From NCBI RefSeq assembly GCF_000002235.5, contig NW_022145596.1, positions 1,606,852 through 1,670,851 of the forward strand: a DNA stretch of 64,000 nt, written 5' to 3'. The stretch's first letter is position 1, and each line of letters starts with the position of its first letter. The position numbers and the translations under genes were made by a program. This DNA comes from Strongylocentrotus purpuratus (taxonomy: Eukaryota > Echinodermata > Echinoidea > Camarodonta > Strongylocentrotidae). The notes under the pieces are model-generated. The model worked only from the letters and a program-made list of their open reading frames with translations, did no database searches and was not told where the DNA came from. Positions 12,978 to 26,861 of this stretch are shown here, one piece after another.

Positions 12978-14078
12978 AGTGTGATACCCTTCCTCCGATA
13001 CTCTCTTCCGCCCTTTCACATATACGTCCATGCCAGTAACGAAAAGCCAATGCCCCCCCCCCGCCCCCGGCTCTATGTAGGGTCCTTCACAAATTATTAG
13101 TATAAGCCTAGAGTAGGGTGCCACCTTATTATATAGGAGTATCTTTCAACCCCAATTACAACCAGAATTGAAGAACAAAAATCAGATAGAGAAAGAGAAA
13201 TCGAATTTCGCAATCAAACAAAGAAAGGGTCAACGTCCTTACATCCCCCCTCAATTTTAGGAAGGGAAGCTATATTGTATGTGAAGCATAATTATTTCCT
13301 ACCTAATTGATGAATGAAGTGAACAAACACTCTACAATGTTCTAGTGCCAAGTTGATCAACCGCTGTTTGAAAGGAGTATATTATGAATAGATTAGTCCG
13401 TTGGTGTTTTCCACTGCAGTTTTCCTTGAAAGTCTAGCCACAAAAAATGTGCCAAAAAGTGGGCTGGTTTTTGTTATACTGTTTCATTATTCAACCATTA
13501 ATTATTTCAAACAGTTGTTCGTGTTGGATACTTCAGTAATTTTCCTCGTAAAAACGAGTGCGATTGAATGGAAATTGAATAAACATTCACGCACAATAAA
13601 ACGTTTTTTTTTCTTTGAGTCCGGTTATAAAAAGTATTTTTGTTTTAAATCTATTAAATCAGTAGATATTGCTAACCCCAGGTATACTGATACCATGGAG
13701 CTATAACATAATTTGGAAAATAACGTTCTTCATCTGACTCAATAAAAATGTTAAAGATCTTTCACCGGGCGTTTCATGGACAGGGTTTGGTTAAATTCAG
13801 ACATTATGATCAGTCATCCACAAAATCCGAGTCATACTTCCACCTAAAACCCAAGATTTTCTCTTAGCAACCGCGGATAATAACAGGGAGCGACTTGTTG
13901 ACATGTATTTGACCGTTATTGGGACTTTGGGGTCAAGGCTGACTGCAAGGGGGTGTCTGGCAGGGGAAGGGGGTGAAATAGGTGTGATGAACAGGAGGGG
14001 TAAGGTAGAAAAAAAAAACGATTCGGACTCCATGAGAACGATACAGAACGAAGAACAAATCTGTATTGATAACTAAAG
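12978..14078. other. No gene recognised
   Basis: A+T-rich sequence. The 101-codon frame at 13401-13706 looks like chance. Confidence 0.4.
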
Positions 14079-14197
14079 CCTCGGTCACAAATGCCATTAC
14101 GAACTGCTATGAATGCCGTACGAACGATTTTCAGACAATAGAAAAGCAGGGAGATTCGTACGAAATTATCGTTCGTACGAACCTATGTGACCGTAGC
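14079..14197. mobile_element. Tiny inverted-repeat element (CGGTCACA termini)
   Basis: Inverted ends ctcGGTCACA and TGTGACCgtag bound a ~119-bp unit. Its interior repeats tacgaacgat motifs in both orientations (ATCGTTCGTACGAA near the right end), so the whole unit can fold back. This is MITE-like; no target duplication was established. Confidence 0.55.
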
Positions 14198-16337
14198 ATA
14201 AATTAAATAAATCCGAATTGAAACAAATCAAAGGATAATTGTAACCCTAAACATTTGTTGTCGAAATTTATTTGATTAAGGGTGTTGCCTATAATAAATT
14301 AAAAAAGTTTGGTCCCAACAGCTACTAGAGATTATTTGAGTTCGACAGGAAGTTATTATTAATTTTGGAGGGTGAAAAGAGGCGAAAGTGTACGCATATT
14401 AGCATGTACACCAAGACAAATTTGTAAAGGGCGATATGAGTTTATTTTGGGTCTCTATATATTCTTGATATTGATCAAGGAGAGCTTTAGGGAATACCAA
14501 AATAAACTTAACGAGGCACTGACTGTACTGACTACCGGAGGTTATTGATAATGATATTGAGTATTTCGTGTAACAAATAGTGATCCTGTATATTTCAGAA
14601 GCTGACTGTTAGGTAAAAGGCATACTGAAATATAAAGTAAGGCATATAAAACCTGTCCAGTGTATCCGTAGTTTTCAACATCGTTCATATAAAACAAAAG
14701 TGTGTGCATGTGAAGAATCGCTTTATATCTATGGTTGTCGTTTTAACATTTTGTTTTTAATGTGAATATTTCATCTTTAAGTCTAAAAACATGCCTGTGT
14801 CGAATAGTGATATTGTTTCCGTCTAGACACTGTAGGTATTCGCTTGTATCCAGTTTGTCAATACTACATATTTTTTCTTCAATAATGACATTTGAACAAT
14901 GCAAGTCTACAGGCAACCTGATGCCCTAAACTTTGCCCTACTTTTCATTCACTATCTATTCGATCCCGACCCTAATGTAGTATGACTGCTCTATACATTA
15001 TTGTGAAGGAATGCCGCAGGAGATTTGGCAAGACTGACATAGTGGTTATAGCATCCAAGATTCTTTGGCAAGAAATCAAGGACTACGTGCAAAACCACAT
15101 AGAGTAATACAACGTCTGTTTGCCATGGAGCCAGAAATGCATTGACTCATATACTTTAACACAGAGTTCATGCCGTTCTGGCTCTGAACATACGGCAAGG
15201 AAAGTGAAACGCTTCCTTGGTTGCTCACTGTCAGGACTCAGGAGTGCGAGAGGGCTTAGTGTCTGAGAAGGGTAAAGGGGGGCAGAGGGTAGCGCGGAGG
15301 GGAGGTAGTAAATTCCTAGGGGTAGGGGAGGGGAGGAGGCAGTGGTAAGTGTTTGAAAGCTGTGTGGTAAGAGATAGACATTCGTGATTGGGAGAGGGGA
15401 GGGAAAGGGAAGATCTAGGCAATGAAAACGTATAGGAGGGGAGGGGGTTGTTGTCTTATCTTGAAATTACACTACACTATTGAAAGTGCTTCTCCTCAGT
15501 AACGAACAAGGATAAAGAGCCTGGCTACTGTGCACATATTAACAAATCTAGCCGTGGTTGCTATGTCAGGGATGCTCTTTTAACCCCTCTTTTTATCCCA
15601 CACCGCGACAAAAATATGAAATAGAGTGATGAACCAGCTCCACGACCACGTTGTATAACTGAATTGATTTTTTAATTTTTTAATGTCCTTAGTAGTATGT
15701 CGGGAAACACGCTGCATGCCTATACTTTAAATGACAGCATGAAAAAGAAAAAGAAATATTTACCCCGATACTGTGTTCTACCAGTGCTAATACCTACCTC
15801 CTGTTTCATATTCTGCATAATTTCCCTATGTGTACGCCTTTTTCATCACTGCCTTTTTAACGCATTGAAACACCTATCATATTCAGCACAGTAGCCCAAT
15901 GTGTAGGCCCTTTTCATCATTGTCTCTTTTAAAACATTGAAACTCTCGCATATAATTATTTTCTTCTCTCATTCACTTTGCAGCGCGGCTTGGCCTATTT
16001 GTGTATTGAACATGCAATTAAATGAAAGACGACATCAATTCATCGCTATTCTTTTTTCATCATCCTCTATGCCCACTATTTCATCCATTTCATGTATGTC
16101 TTCATCTCGTATAATAAGCAGTATCACTCATCATTTTACACGGTTAGTCTCAGATCAGCATTTCGTTATATTATGTTATACTGTTACATTTTAAAGTACA
16201 TGTGAGGTCAATCCCGGTTATATTTTGCCAGTTTTCTTTTTTTCTTCAGTTAATTGTAAAAGAATAAATAGGCCTTTTTGCATTTCTAAGCAGATGTTGG
16301 GTCGATTGTTGGGTCGGCTCTTATAGAGGTGAAATAC
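14198..16337. other. No gene recognised; one local ~70-bp duplication
   Basis: Segments 15818-15884 and 15889-15955 are diverged tandem copies, sharing atgtgta-gcc-tttttcatca and cattgaaac blocks. No other feature was supported. Confidence 0.45.
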
Positions 16338-17151
16338 TTAAAGGAAACCTCACTCGAATAAATAACTTCTTCTGAGATTTATAATATTCTTGCCAATTAA
16401 TATAAAAGATTCCCCACCAAAATGTATGAGAGAGGCATAAAGCAAGAATAATGTAGTTTCTCAGCACGATTTTGGCATCACCATTTTCTTGATAACGTCA
16501 CGTAATTATTTTTATGTTTATGTTTATTGTTTATCAAGTAAAATAATATATTAAAATTTATGGATGTTTCCTTTGCACTTGTGTGTTGTGATGAAGCTGC
16601 TATTATTCTTTGTATTAACATTGCCACAATATCTTCATTTATATGTCTCTTGTGCATTTTCGTAGGAAATATTGGAAATCAAAGGGAAGTAATACATCTC
16701 TTTCTTTTCAGAATACCTACACTTATTTTTTGGAGTGAGATTCCAATTGAAAAGTTTTATTTAAATCATTATATACTTTCTCACTATTGTTACCATTGGC
16801 GCAAATTGGCATTGTCGAATATTTTGCTGGTGAAGTCAAAAATACATTGCTCAAGGGGGTCTAATCTATAATATATTTCGAGTATTGCCCCAAGGTAGAA
16901 GGAGCTTATGAGGGAAAAAAAGATATAAATGCTATTTTGCAAATGGGAGAGTTATCCACGACCTATACGTCACAATCCACTGACCGAACTATCCAATCTG
17001 AGATTCGCATAGACTTGGTGATCTCATCTTTCAAACATTCATAACTTCCTTAATATTGGTCAGATTTATTTCAAACTTTTGCCATTCTGTTTCTGTTATT
17101 TTTCTGCTTACATACAAATTAACTTATTACAAGGGTGGGATTGCCCTTTAA
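16338..17151. mobile_element. Degenerate TTAA-type inverted-repeat element
   Basis: The right end (cataacttcctta ... ggtgggattgccctttaa) matches the right ends of the elements at 38564 and 19932. A diverged left end, ttaaaggaaacctcactcg, lies at 16338 next to another TTAA. The 814-bp length exceeds the other copies, so this may be an older copy with an insertion, or a solo right end with a chance partner. Confidence 0.4.
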
Positions 17152-19931
17152 AATGTTCTTTCTCGCTCTCTCTCCCAAGTCCCAAGGTCACCCGTTCCAC
17201 CTCTTACCCCACCACTCATCCCTCTCTCTGTGTCACTGTCACAATCCTTTACTTTCTCTGTGTTTTTCATCGTTTCATGATAGTGGTTTTCTCATCCTTC
17301 CTTTCCACATCCTATATAACTTCCATCCTTTCCTTATGTTGTCTATTAAGCGTATAAATATGACAGATAATATCAGATGGCAACTGAGGGGAAAATTATA
17401 TTGTTTTGTTACTCTGAATGTAAACAAGTTTTAACTCAGTCTGACCATGTAGATTTGGTTTGTCGATGCATGGATATATTTACAGTTTTAAACCAAAGAG
17501 GGCGTGTATGCTCACTAAATGCCTTTCACGTTAAAATATTCACTTCTTTTGCCTCGTGAATTAATAAAAAACAAGACCTGGCTTTTTCTTTTTTCTACAC
17601 TTCTTGTTGGTAGCATCTATTCAATTATTTGTACTATTACTTTCTTTTTTAATAATACATTTGAGTCCAGTTTATTCGATCTATATTTCACTAATCTAAA
17701 AAGATAAAAATAAAAAAGAGGTTTCCTACTGATATAAATATGTAAAGCAAAGAGAACAGGAGAAGTAATTTAAAAGTGATGCATTCATATTGCAATTTAT
17801 TAATGTAAACAATCTATCGGAACAAACATATACAAAACAAAACCTATTATGAAAATCGTATCACATTTTACTCAAATATTGTGCATAATGAATTCTTTAT
17901 GTGTAATATTTTAACATGTACATTCAGATAAAATTGTATTAACTATGCAAAATGATACAATTATGCAACATTTCTACAGAATGATACTACTTTACAGTGG
18001 TGGCTTTAAGGTTTGTCTGGGATGTACTGGCTTATAGTAAGCAGGGTAAAAGTGGACCAGACAGGAGGGTGTTCAACATCAAGTGTTGTCATCAACATCA
18101 GATTTTGTTCTCCTTTCTTATAGTGGGCAAGGGGGAGGGGGTGGATTACAGACAAAGTTATTTTTAATCATCCTTAGCTTGATTTCATGATAGTCTTTAT
18201 GATCATGCTATTGATAAGTCTTGCAACATTTTGATACAGCTATAATCCTTTATATTACATTTGGCAATGTAGCTCATGCTTAAATATAAGAAGATAATAC
18301 AAGTCTGGAGTCTTGCTGCTTCTTGCTGCATGATAGCAGATAGCAAAGACAACAGTGTGATATATAAAGATGGAGTTTCATTATATGTTTTGAACAGATG
18401 GTAGATATTACAGTGGTCAGACAATGCCTCAGCATTGCTTTGAATGTTCCTCCTCACCAATAAAAAAACAAAAAAGCTACCAAGATACTCAGGGAAATGA
18501 AAACAAAGTACTCATCAATAACAATTTAAAATTAAGGTTGTTTGATCTTACCTGTCACACTTCATTCTAAGCCGAAGGGCGTGTTATATTTCGTTCTCAT
18601 TCTACAAATAGTTCGGCTGATAGATGTAGGACCAAACTACCGGTATATATGCCAGAAATCAGATTGAAGCATGTCTTTCAACCAACTCTCTCATGGCAGA
18701 ATGATGTCACTCAATTTAACTAGGTCACTTGAAATAACATATAAAATCTATTGAAAAACAAAGTCAGTACTGATCAAATATATCTTGAAATCACCTCGCC
18801 TTCAATGACTGTAAACAAATAAATTCTGTAAAAAGAAAGTAATGTACAACTTCTAGACAATAACACATTAACCTTTGATAATCTATAATTTGTCAATAAA
18901 GAATTGATGAGAGCCTTCATACAAAATTAATAATTCTGTAGAGCAATCCCGAGATGTTGTTGCTTTTGTTAACTTCTAACATTCTCAAAGTATCATCATA
19001 CTCTATGTTCCTGGAAATAGAATAGATAAAATTATATTTTGGAAATCCGTTTGTGCTGACTGCCATACTTCATTGCACAATGCGGTAATAAGCTTGTCAT
19101 TACACTTCTCACCCACCTGATAAATGACTACTGAAAGCTGAGAGCAAAAAATAGATTAAAAGGAGTCAGAAATAATGTACTAAATACATAAAGCTATTAA
19201 TTACCTTTACTACATGTTAGTCACATCTTCACATACATGCAAGATGAGTAAAAGCTATGGCTAGCTTTAAATGATTTTGACAGATATACAATATTTTTGT
19301 ATTCAGACGCTGCTATATATTAGACCTAGTCATTAAATCTCGTAATTCTATACGTCTTGGTTCAAATCTTTAAACCATCATAAAGATCTTGAAAATGCAG
19401 ATCTAAAGCAGTTTACAAATGCAAAGTTATGTGGAGTATGACACATTTTAATATCACACCGTATAATCAAATTTCATAGTTTTGAAAATGCTGTCTCTCT
19501 CTCTCCATTGCTCCGTGGTGTTTAAAAAGAATAAGGATATTTAAACAAATGTGAATGTGAATTTTAAAGACATACTTAGCACAACAATAATTTGTATTTT
19601 GTCTTTAAAAAAAAATCATCTAAATGAAATTGAATAAATTCAAATTTAAATTTGTGCATTTGTCACAGATATTACAACAAAATACTTGACTGACACAAGT
19701 CCTGTACATTTCACATTCATTAGAGCACCTTATCAACATTACAATGTTCTGGTATCACTTCTTTACTTCTGAATCCTATAGATGTTGAGAGTCATTCCCA
19801 ATGGTAACTCTTTTGCTTTTTATCTCTTATCATACCCAAGCTTCATCACTTGGAATGATAGAAGCTTACTCTAATAGTCTAATACCAATCATTTTATTAA
19901 CATACTGTTCAAAATCAATCATAAATTTAGT
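17152..19931. other. 3' flank of the MFSD6-like gene, nothing recognised
   Basis: Lies downstream of the minus-strand transporter gene. It could hold a longer 3' UTR if the early polyadenylation signal at 20513 is not used. No exon was recognised. Confidence 0.35.
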
Positions 19932-20277
19932 TTAAAGGGCAAGTCCACTCCGAAAATAAATTGCTTTCAGTAGAAGCAGAAAATTAGACAAACTAATAAA
20001 AAAAGTTTGAGCGATATCGGACAACTAATAAAAAAAAGTTATAAATATTTAATAACATGAAAAACACAAGACAAATTGGCAACTTACTCATGAGTCTTTG
20101 ACGTCATTGCCTCACTAGTTATCAATTGATTTATATATTTCATAGTTTTTCATACTTTTTAGAAAATTCATAACTTCCTTATTAGTTACTCGATTTAACT
20201 AATTTGTTTTGCTCTATTTCTCTTGTTTTTTGCATCTATTTGAAGCAAATTATTGTTGGAGTGGACTTAGCCTTTAA
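19932..20277. mobile_element. TTAA-flanked inverted-repeat element, 346 bp
   Basis: Starts TTAAAGGGCAAGTCCACTCC and ends with the complement of TTAAAGGCTAAGTCCACTCC. Arms of roughly 150 bp pair imperfectly (shared caataa-ttgctt, agttat and cattgcctcacta-type blocks). TTAA at both ends fits Kolobok- or piggyBac-type target duplication. Same family as 38564-39112. It lies 290 bp beyond the transporter stop codon. Confidence 0.8.
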
Positions 20278-20512
20278 TGATATAAAGGCGCTTAAATGGC
20301 TTGAAAGTAATATTTCTTTAAAACAATAATTACTTGTATGTTGAGAGAGTATAATCATCATACTATGAAAAATTGTATTTCAATTCATCCATGTTTGATA
20401 CTTATTTACATCAAATTCAACAGAGTGCAAATATCTGAAAATCTATGCAAAATTGATGAGATCAGCTAGGTGAAACAAATAATGATTTCAAATGAAAAAG
20501 CAACATTTCTGT

Positions 20513-20518
20513 TTTATT
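20513..20518 (-). terminator. Candidate polyadenylation signal of the MFSD6-like gene
   Basis: AATAAA on the minus strand about 50 nt after the stop codon. This would give a very short 3' UTR; a site further downstream is equally possible. Confidence 0.3.
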
Positions 20519-20566
20519 CACTTTGAACTGGTCAGCCACAATGTTCTCCACTCCTGAATGTAATCA

Positions 20567-21081
20567 TCATACAGCATCCATTGCTTGGTCCAAGTCTACA
20601 TCATCCAGATATGACATCATATTAACACCAAGATTCTGTAACATCATCCTCTCCATCTCGATTCCATACAAGCCCTGCCTCCCCTGCTCACTATGTATCA
20701 AAGCAGCTAGGCTGGTCGTCCCCGGCGACCGATCCATACAATCATCATCCTCCAACGAGTCCATTCTCCTCTTCTGATGAAAATACCCACAAGGCATACG
20801 CACCATCATCTCCCGGGTGGTACGCGATGGAGCCGGTATCGATGCCGCCTGACGCTGGTGTGTGGTGGAATTAGGGCGCATCTCCATGATGTGTTGGTAC
20901 CCCCCACAGTCTCTGCTGGTACCGGGTGTATCAGGATCTATAGGGGATGCAGGGCGGTTGATATCTCGGAGGGCAAGGCGCATCGAGCTGGCATCTAGTT
21001 TAGGAGGGCGATCGTCTAGCTGCTCGAGTTCAGCTGTCTCCATCTCAATAGCTTGGTTCACTCTGCCTTCTGAACTGCTCT
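20567..21081 (-). CDS. MFSD6: MFSD6-like transporter, coding exon 4 (C-terminal tail and stop)
   Basis: The acceptor caatag lies just before 21081. The first two bases complete a split Glu codon with exon 3, and TGA is at 20569-20567. It encodes residues 627-797, a hydrophilic tail with no membrane segment. The tail is rich in Pro, Ser, Arg and acidic residues, with a Met-rich patch and an acidic end (LDDVDLDQAMDAV). In the MFSD6 family this tail follows the last transmembrane helix and is expected in the cytosol. The frame continues open through the intron side, which explains a longer apparent ORF to 21154, but the junction phase supports 21081. Confidence 0.88.
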
Positions 21082-21831
21082 CTATTGGTGACAAAGAAAT
21101 GTTATTTAGAGTCAGAAGAATGAGTAATTCACTGAATTGCTTATTTGTGAACATTTAGATTAAAAGATAATAAATGGATTAAAATGTACCTAGATTATTC
21201 AATACAGAATTACAGGTGATCCTCTTGTGAATAATTCATGTTATAAAAAGGCAATTCAATTACACTTGCTCTTGGCTGCTTTATGTTGGAATTAAGGTTA
21301 GGTTTTGGGTTGCGATTGGATTTTAGCTAGAATGAGCTCAGGGTATAGTACAGTATTGAATCCAGGGTCGAGGTCTAGAATGATGTTTACAGAGTTTGAC
21401 TGATGTTTCAACAAGTCCTTTAAAGCTTATCTGCCATAGTTTACAGGAGGGATTAGACCGCCCTGCAAGGTTACTGGACAGGTGGTTATCTCATCAACTC
21501 AGCTCTCAGTTAACATAAGAAAAAGAGGATGATGGGGGACCAATGGTCACCGATTAGGCATTGTTTGTTATATAGAGGGCGCAAGTAGCTACAAGTAGTG
21601 CAGTGGGCCTTTAAGCTCTAATTTAACTATGAGGAAAAGTGTTTTGAAATAAGAATATCTTATCCAAATTACTAACAAGTAAATTTGGTTCTAAAATTAT
21701 CCCTGGAGAATTGTTCATAAAGTCATTAAATTACTGTATCTATGAAAAAGATGTTTGAAATAAGAATATCATATTTAAAACCCACACGTTCATTTAAAAA
21801 AAAAATTGGACTAGTAAGTTTAGAAACAAAC

Positions 21832-22035
21832 CTCTGTGGCTCGCTCTCCTACTACTCCTCTCATCTGTTCTGAATCTGCTGTATAATACAGGTGGGTATC
21901 GCTTAGTGAAGACATGATACAGACCTAGGTAGAGTAATCCTGATAGACCCACCACAAAGGCTGAGGCACGGAATAAGTTACGACTTCCAAACCGATCATA
22001 TACCAATCCTCCTAATAGCGTTCCTAGTCCCTTCC
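21832..22035 (-). CDS. MFSD6: MFSD6-like transporter, coding exon 3
   Basis: 204 nt, phase 1 on both sides: acceptor cctgcag before 22035, donor GAG|GTTTGT at 21831. It encodes residues 559-627. The start GKGLGTLLGGLVYDRFGS is the conserved loop-helix after the penultimate pair of helices in MFSD6 proteins, followed by one hydrophobic helix (AFVVGLSGLLYLGLYHVF) and a basic juxtamembrane segment. The donor is slightly unusual (gtttgt), but the frame and family match are exact. Confidence 0.9.
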
Positions 22036-23838
22036 CTGCAGGCAGTGGGTTTAAAAAGAAAAAGAAAGGATTCTCAGATTCAGGTTGAGAGTATATCAAA
22101 GTTTATCATTATTTTATCAAATAAATAAAATGTCAATGTTCAAATATAAATGCAACAAATTATGAAATGATACATACACATCCAATAAAAATATCAGGTA
22201 ACAACATTTTTATGGATCTTGTAAGTAGTAAGTCATTAAAAGAGAGCATTTTCATCCAGAATGAAGTAACATCACAACATATTCTACCAAAGATAATGTC
22301 ATGACAAAACACTATTTTGTTCATATATTTTATACAAGTATATTCCTGCAAGAAACCAAGACTGAACATGACTTTCACCAGACTCAAAGGACATGTGAAC
22401 CTTGAGGCCTCTTGCAAAATCTGACTAGTAATTTGAGTCACACGGGAGATGCTGGTTATTACCTTCAAGTAATACAAACCATGCTCTGAGTCTCATTAAT
22501 GTTTCATGGACACATTCAAGATGATATATCATCCTCTCCTGTGAGATATGTTCATAAATCCTTACCAACTCATATAGTGCTACTTTGAACATAATCAGGA
22601 ATGTGATCAACTGATCACAAACTAGCTTAATGCAACACCTATGTACCAAGGACATTTTTGTAATCTAAGCATAACTACTAAAGGCAATACTATAAGGTAT
22701 TGAAGACGTCCTATAGCTGATTTCTTGAAACTATTTGTGATTAAAGGGAATTGGTAACATTGTAAAGATAAGTGAAACTGGTGCTAAGGTAGTGACTTCA
22801 ATGCTAGATGTACAATTAAAGATAATCTAAAAGTTTGAGTGAAAACAGACCATTATTAACGATAACAATTGGGCAAAATTGATCTGATCTCAATTCTCCC
22901 AACTATATTATTACAATTTAATTAATTTTTTTAGGTGAGTGTAAAACGTCACAAAGCAATGAGTTGGCTCTATATACCATTCCAGACATTTAAGTGTTGA
23001 CAGATTTTTTAAAGCCTGTTTTATGACTTATTGTCAAGGAAAAACGGTTGGAAAAATTCAAAAATGGTTGGGAGAATTTACTGTTAATCACTGTTAAAGG
23101 GTGTTGACCAGTGTCACCTTCTTAGAAAACCATTAATATCTTTGCATGTGGTTTGAGAATTTTTTCAGGATTTTTTTGCATGTTAGAAGGAAGATAATAA
23201 GTAACATTTCATACCAAAATTACACAATTTCGTAATCAACCTTCAACAATGTTACCAAGTCTTTTTACGTTTTAGCAATATTTGGAAGACCAATTACAGA
23301 CTGTATAGAGACTGAGAGAGACATTATGTTATGCACATTTTATTTTTTGGCCCTAGTAGGAAATAAATATTGCTGAACAGGAAATTAAACCTTTTTGCCT
23401 AGTCAGTTCTACCGAACATATAGTTTGATGGAGTGCATATCATGAAAGTATACCCAATTGTGGTAGCTTATGATCAAGTGACCTCAAAAAATATTTCATG
23501 GTAAAGAGTAACCTGTTTTTCTGTCTAATGATACCCTATTCATAATTTGTTTGGCCACGGATGCCCGATCACTGTATAATGGATCCTTTTCTAATGAGTC
23601 ATAGCAATCTCTCATTTATAAGTTACAGTTATTCAGCATTTAGATACCTCATTTGCATGTTCCTATGACGAAATGGGCACAGGATTGAATATAGTGCTTA
23701 ATGAACAGTGACCCAGTAGAATAGTTATTTTAGATCTGCAGTAGGTTGTACATCATCATTTTAGAATGATTTTAATTATACATACACTCTGTATACTTAT
23801 GTCATGTATTACTTTGTTTATTTATATTTGCCTTACTA

Positions 23839-24248
23839 TAGACCTGCCAACCTCTGGAGTTAAAAAACTGTATTCTTTAAACCCAAAAGTTGTATTTTAC
23901 TGACAAAAGTTGTATTCTTAAAAATGAACACGGACTGTTACACGGATCAATGCCTCTTACAGTTCCAACATACAGGAAGAATTTTTTTTAAGGATCGTTG
24001 GTTGAATATACATGATTTCGTCACAACTGGTGTGTTCGATGAACCAATGAACATCCCCAAATTGCTGATGTGAGATGCTTGTAGGATACTTTATAGGTCA
24101 GAATGGGCATTTTGCCATTGAAAATGGCACACACACACAAAAAAATTAAAAAATTAAAAAAAAAAAAAAAAAAAAAAAAATCGTATTGTCGTATTTGCTT
24201 CTAAAAATCGTACTAAATACGACTAAATCGTACTGGTTGGCAGGTCTG
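23839..24248. mobile_element. ~410-bp inverted-terminus element with 6-bp target duplication, copy 1
   Basis: Termini TAGACCTGCCAACC and GGTTGGCAGGTCTG are 13/14 complementary and flanked by a direct ttacta on both sides. It is in the same orientation as, and clearly homologous over its whole length to, the copy at 55725-56132. The right subterminus has repeated tcgtatt/tcgtact motifs. An A-rich expansion (near 24129-24180) interrupts the right half. It lies in intron 2 of the MFSD6-like gene. Confidence 0.85.
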
Positions 24249-25250
24249 TTACTATGGTTACAATCAATGGAATCTAGCTCATGAATTGTAGAAAATTTAA
24301 TTTTAAAAATGTGTCCACATCAGCAGTAGATAGTACATGAACTCTATAATATTGATGTGTAGCTTTTAAAAGTGCTTCAAAATATAACTAATTACATGCA
24401 GTATATCATTAACATGAGAATAACTCATAATTGAAGCAATGAATATGATAAGTTCAAATCTCATGTCCAGATCTACATTAGATTGTAAAGGAATGATGTA
24501 CACACTTTGTAATTATGCTACAAGTGCTTTATTGATATATACATTTCCCCACAAATACAATATATTATCACAAATATAATAATCACTGAGGATATCACGT
24601 TCCTTATAACTACATTACCAGTATAAGAATATATAAATCCTTAGCAGGAGTAATACTCATACTGTGTCCACATCTGCCTTAGATTGTTCAACCCATACAA
24701 GAGAATATGAGTCATCTGTACTTGATTTTACATATATATTGTTCATGAATTGATGCATTCATCATCATATCAATAATCATGATACAAAGTGCAAAGTTGT
24801 TTGGCCTATATTGCTGTACAGTGACATCATAATGCCTCTGTAGCCTGTATATCTTGTGCAATAATTCAATATCGATAATACAATAGTTCATCTTAGATAA
24901 TTCATTTTATTTAATTGGATTTTGATTATAATCCCCGCAGATAGGAATATAATTACCAAGCTGTGAATATTATGTATGTGATACATGTAATTTATGGGGT
25001 CAATGACATCTCATATGGCAGTACTGTATACAACAGAATTTATCTTGAAAATGAAGTACATGGACTTTTTGCTGTATTCCCATATTCCTCTTGTTCCTGC
25101 TTTTCCATATTTTAAGTATTATTTTCTTCCCTTTTTTCCCCTCTTTTTCCTTGACACTCTATCCAATTGAACAGGAATAATTGAATATGAATTTCAATCC
25201 ATCAATGCCATAACATGAAATGAGAAAGGGGGAAAAATGGTCATACATAC

Positions 25251-26861
25251 CAAATCCCATGTGAACACTAGTGAAGACTGCTTGTAACGTCATGGCCAGA
25301 CCTGGAGGTGCATTCTGGTTGGCGTAGGATGTACAAGCTGCCCAGGACAATCCATAGGTGATTCCATGCAGGAGCTCAAAGGGTATCACTGCCCAAGGGT
25401 TGGTGATCAGCGAGTAGCCTAAGAAACGTACGGTATAGCAGAACAACGAGAAGCAGAGTGCTCCTATATGACCGGTAAATCGTATAACTCGGTTTGATAC
25501 AAACAAGAAGGGTATTTCTGCAATGCAGGTGATAGTCAAAGTGAGTCCCATCAGGGTGTGAGATGCATGAAGCTCCTGGAGGTACAGGAACAGGAATGTC
25601 CCGATGACTCCAAAACCCATTCCCAGGATACAGACGGTGACCAGGAAACCAAGGATCTCAGGTTTGCGGATTAGTCTCGGAATGCTCTGGCACTGTGCTT
25701 TGACTGATGTCTGTAAAGGGAAGACGATGAAGGTGGCAAAGACCACAGACGCGAGCATGAAGGCCAGGAAAAGATAGAAAGCAGGATCAAAGTAAGCTAG
25801 GTTCTTGGGTGAATATCTTGCGTAGTGGTCTATGAGGATTCCAGAGATGAGAGAGAAGGCTCCCCAACCAAAGGCACCCCAGATACGCTGCTTACCAAAG
25901 TCATCATGTTTCTGCTGCAAGAGTTCCATTGTCGTAGAGTGAAGGATTGGAGAGGTGGTGCACATGAACGTCCTACTAAACAAAACTAGAATGAGCAAGA
26001 GGAAAAATGTGGACAGAAACGCTGAATCAGTGTGATCCATTTTGCTCACTAGTGGCTTTATCTCATGACAGTGGCATGAAAAAGAATCTTGTGTTGAGTC
26101 AGTAAGGTTCAGGGGTGACATAAAGGAGATGTTCAAGGATGTTGAATATATCAAGGGTGTTCTGTTATTTCTTGAACACCACACATCACCTTCAGAGGAC
26201 CACTCACCATCCGTCTGCTTTCTGTATATAACTGGTTCACATTCATAACATGATGAAGCCCCTTTTGGAGGATCACAGCCATACGCATCACCTATACTCT
26301 CATTACACCCGCTAGTTCTGTTGACATATGCTCTATCTTGTTGAAGAAAACACAGAGTTTGTACACAAGACTCCTCTCCTGTTGCTGACGTAGAGTTGCC
26401 TTCCATCGCGCTCCTTTCTTCCTCACACGATAAACTGTTATTGAGTGCTCCGCAAACACTGTAACAGATACCCAACTTTGCATCACTGTCATCCTCTAAT
26501 TGCACTGCCGGTGAAATTGCATTCAAGTAGGGTGGAAATTCTGTCACATCCATCAGATGCAAAAGGTCTGTAGTCCTGAAATTTGGCACAGCTTGATCGA
26601 TGGGTAATTGGGTGGTGTTATGATATGCATCCATTCTCAAAGAGGGAACAAAAAAGGTCCCAAACAAGAACACTGTGGCACCCCCTATGGCTGTAAGGAG
26701 CACGGCTCTGTGTGTGTTGAAGCTGTCAGCAATGCTGCCCCAGAGGTGGGTGAAGATGAGGGCTAAGAGAGGTTCAAGGCCCCTGATGAGACCCACTTGG
26801 GTAGCTGTCAGCCCTAGTTGACTCATGTACAGAGGCAGGTATGGAACCAAGCTCGCCAAAC
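25251..26861 (-). CDS. MFSD6: MFSD6-like major facilitator transporter, main coding exon 2
   Basis: 1611 nt, residues 22-559 of a 797-residue protein assembled from four exons (human MFSD6 is of similar length). Acceptor tttccttacag before 26861 and donor TTTG|GTATGT at 25250; both introns are phase 1. The start LASLVPYLPLYMSQLGL and the GLIRGLEPLLALIFTHLWG-like helix are the MFSD6/MFS_1_like signature. Helices 2-3 follow. Then, at about residues 110-290, comes a large Cys-rich loop with many N-x-S/T sequons, expected to be outside the cell or in the lumen. A second block of about eight helices ends with EIPFLF and HGITYGLSWAACTSYANQNA, typical of the family. Role: a polytopic membrane protein of the MFS fold. 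The substrate is not established for the family, so none is stated. The family call is secure; assignment to MFSD6 rather than a close paralogue is likely. Confidence 0.93.

Noticed and set aside
20523..21158. Plus-strand frames of 73-98 codons
   Set aside because: Antisense shadows of the transporter's last coding exon.
26292..26492. 66-codon minus-strand frame
   Set aside because: Alternate-frame shadow inside the main transporter exon.
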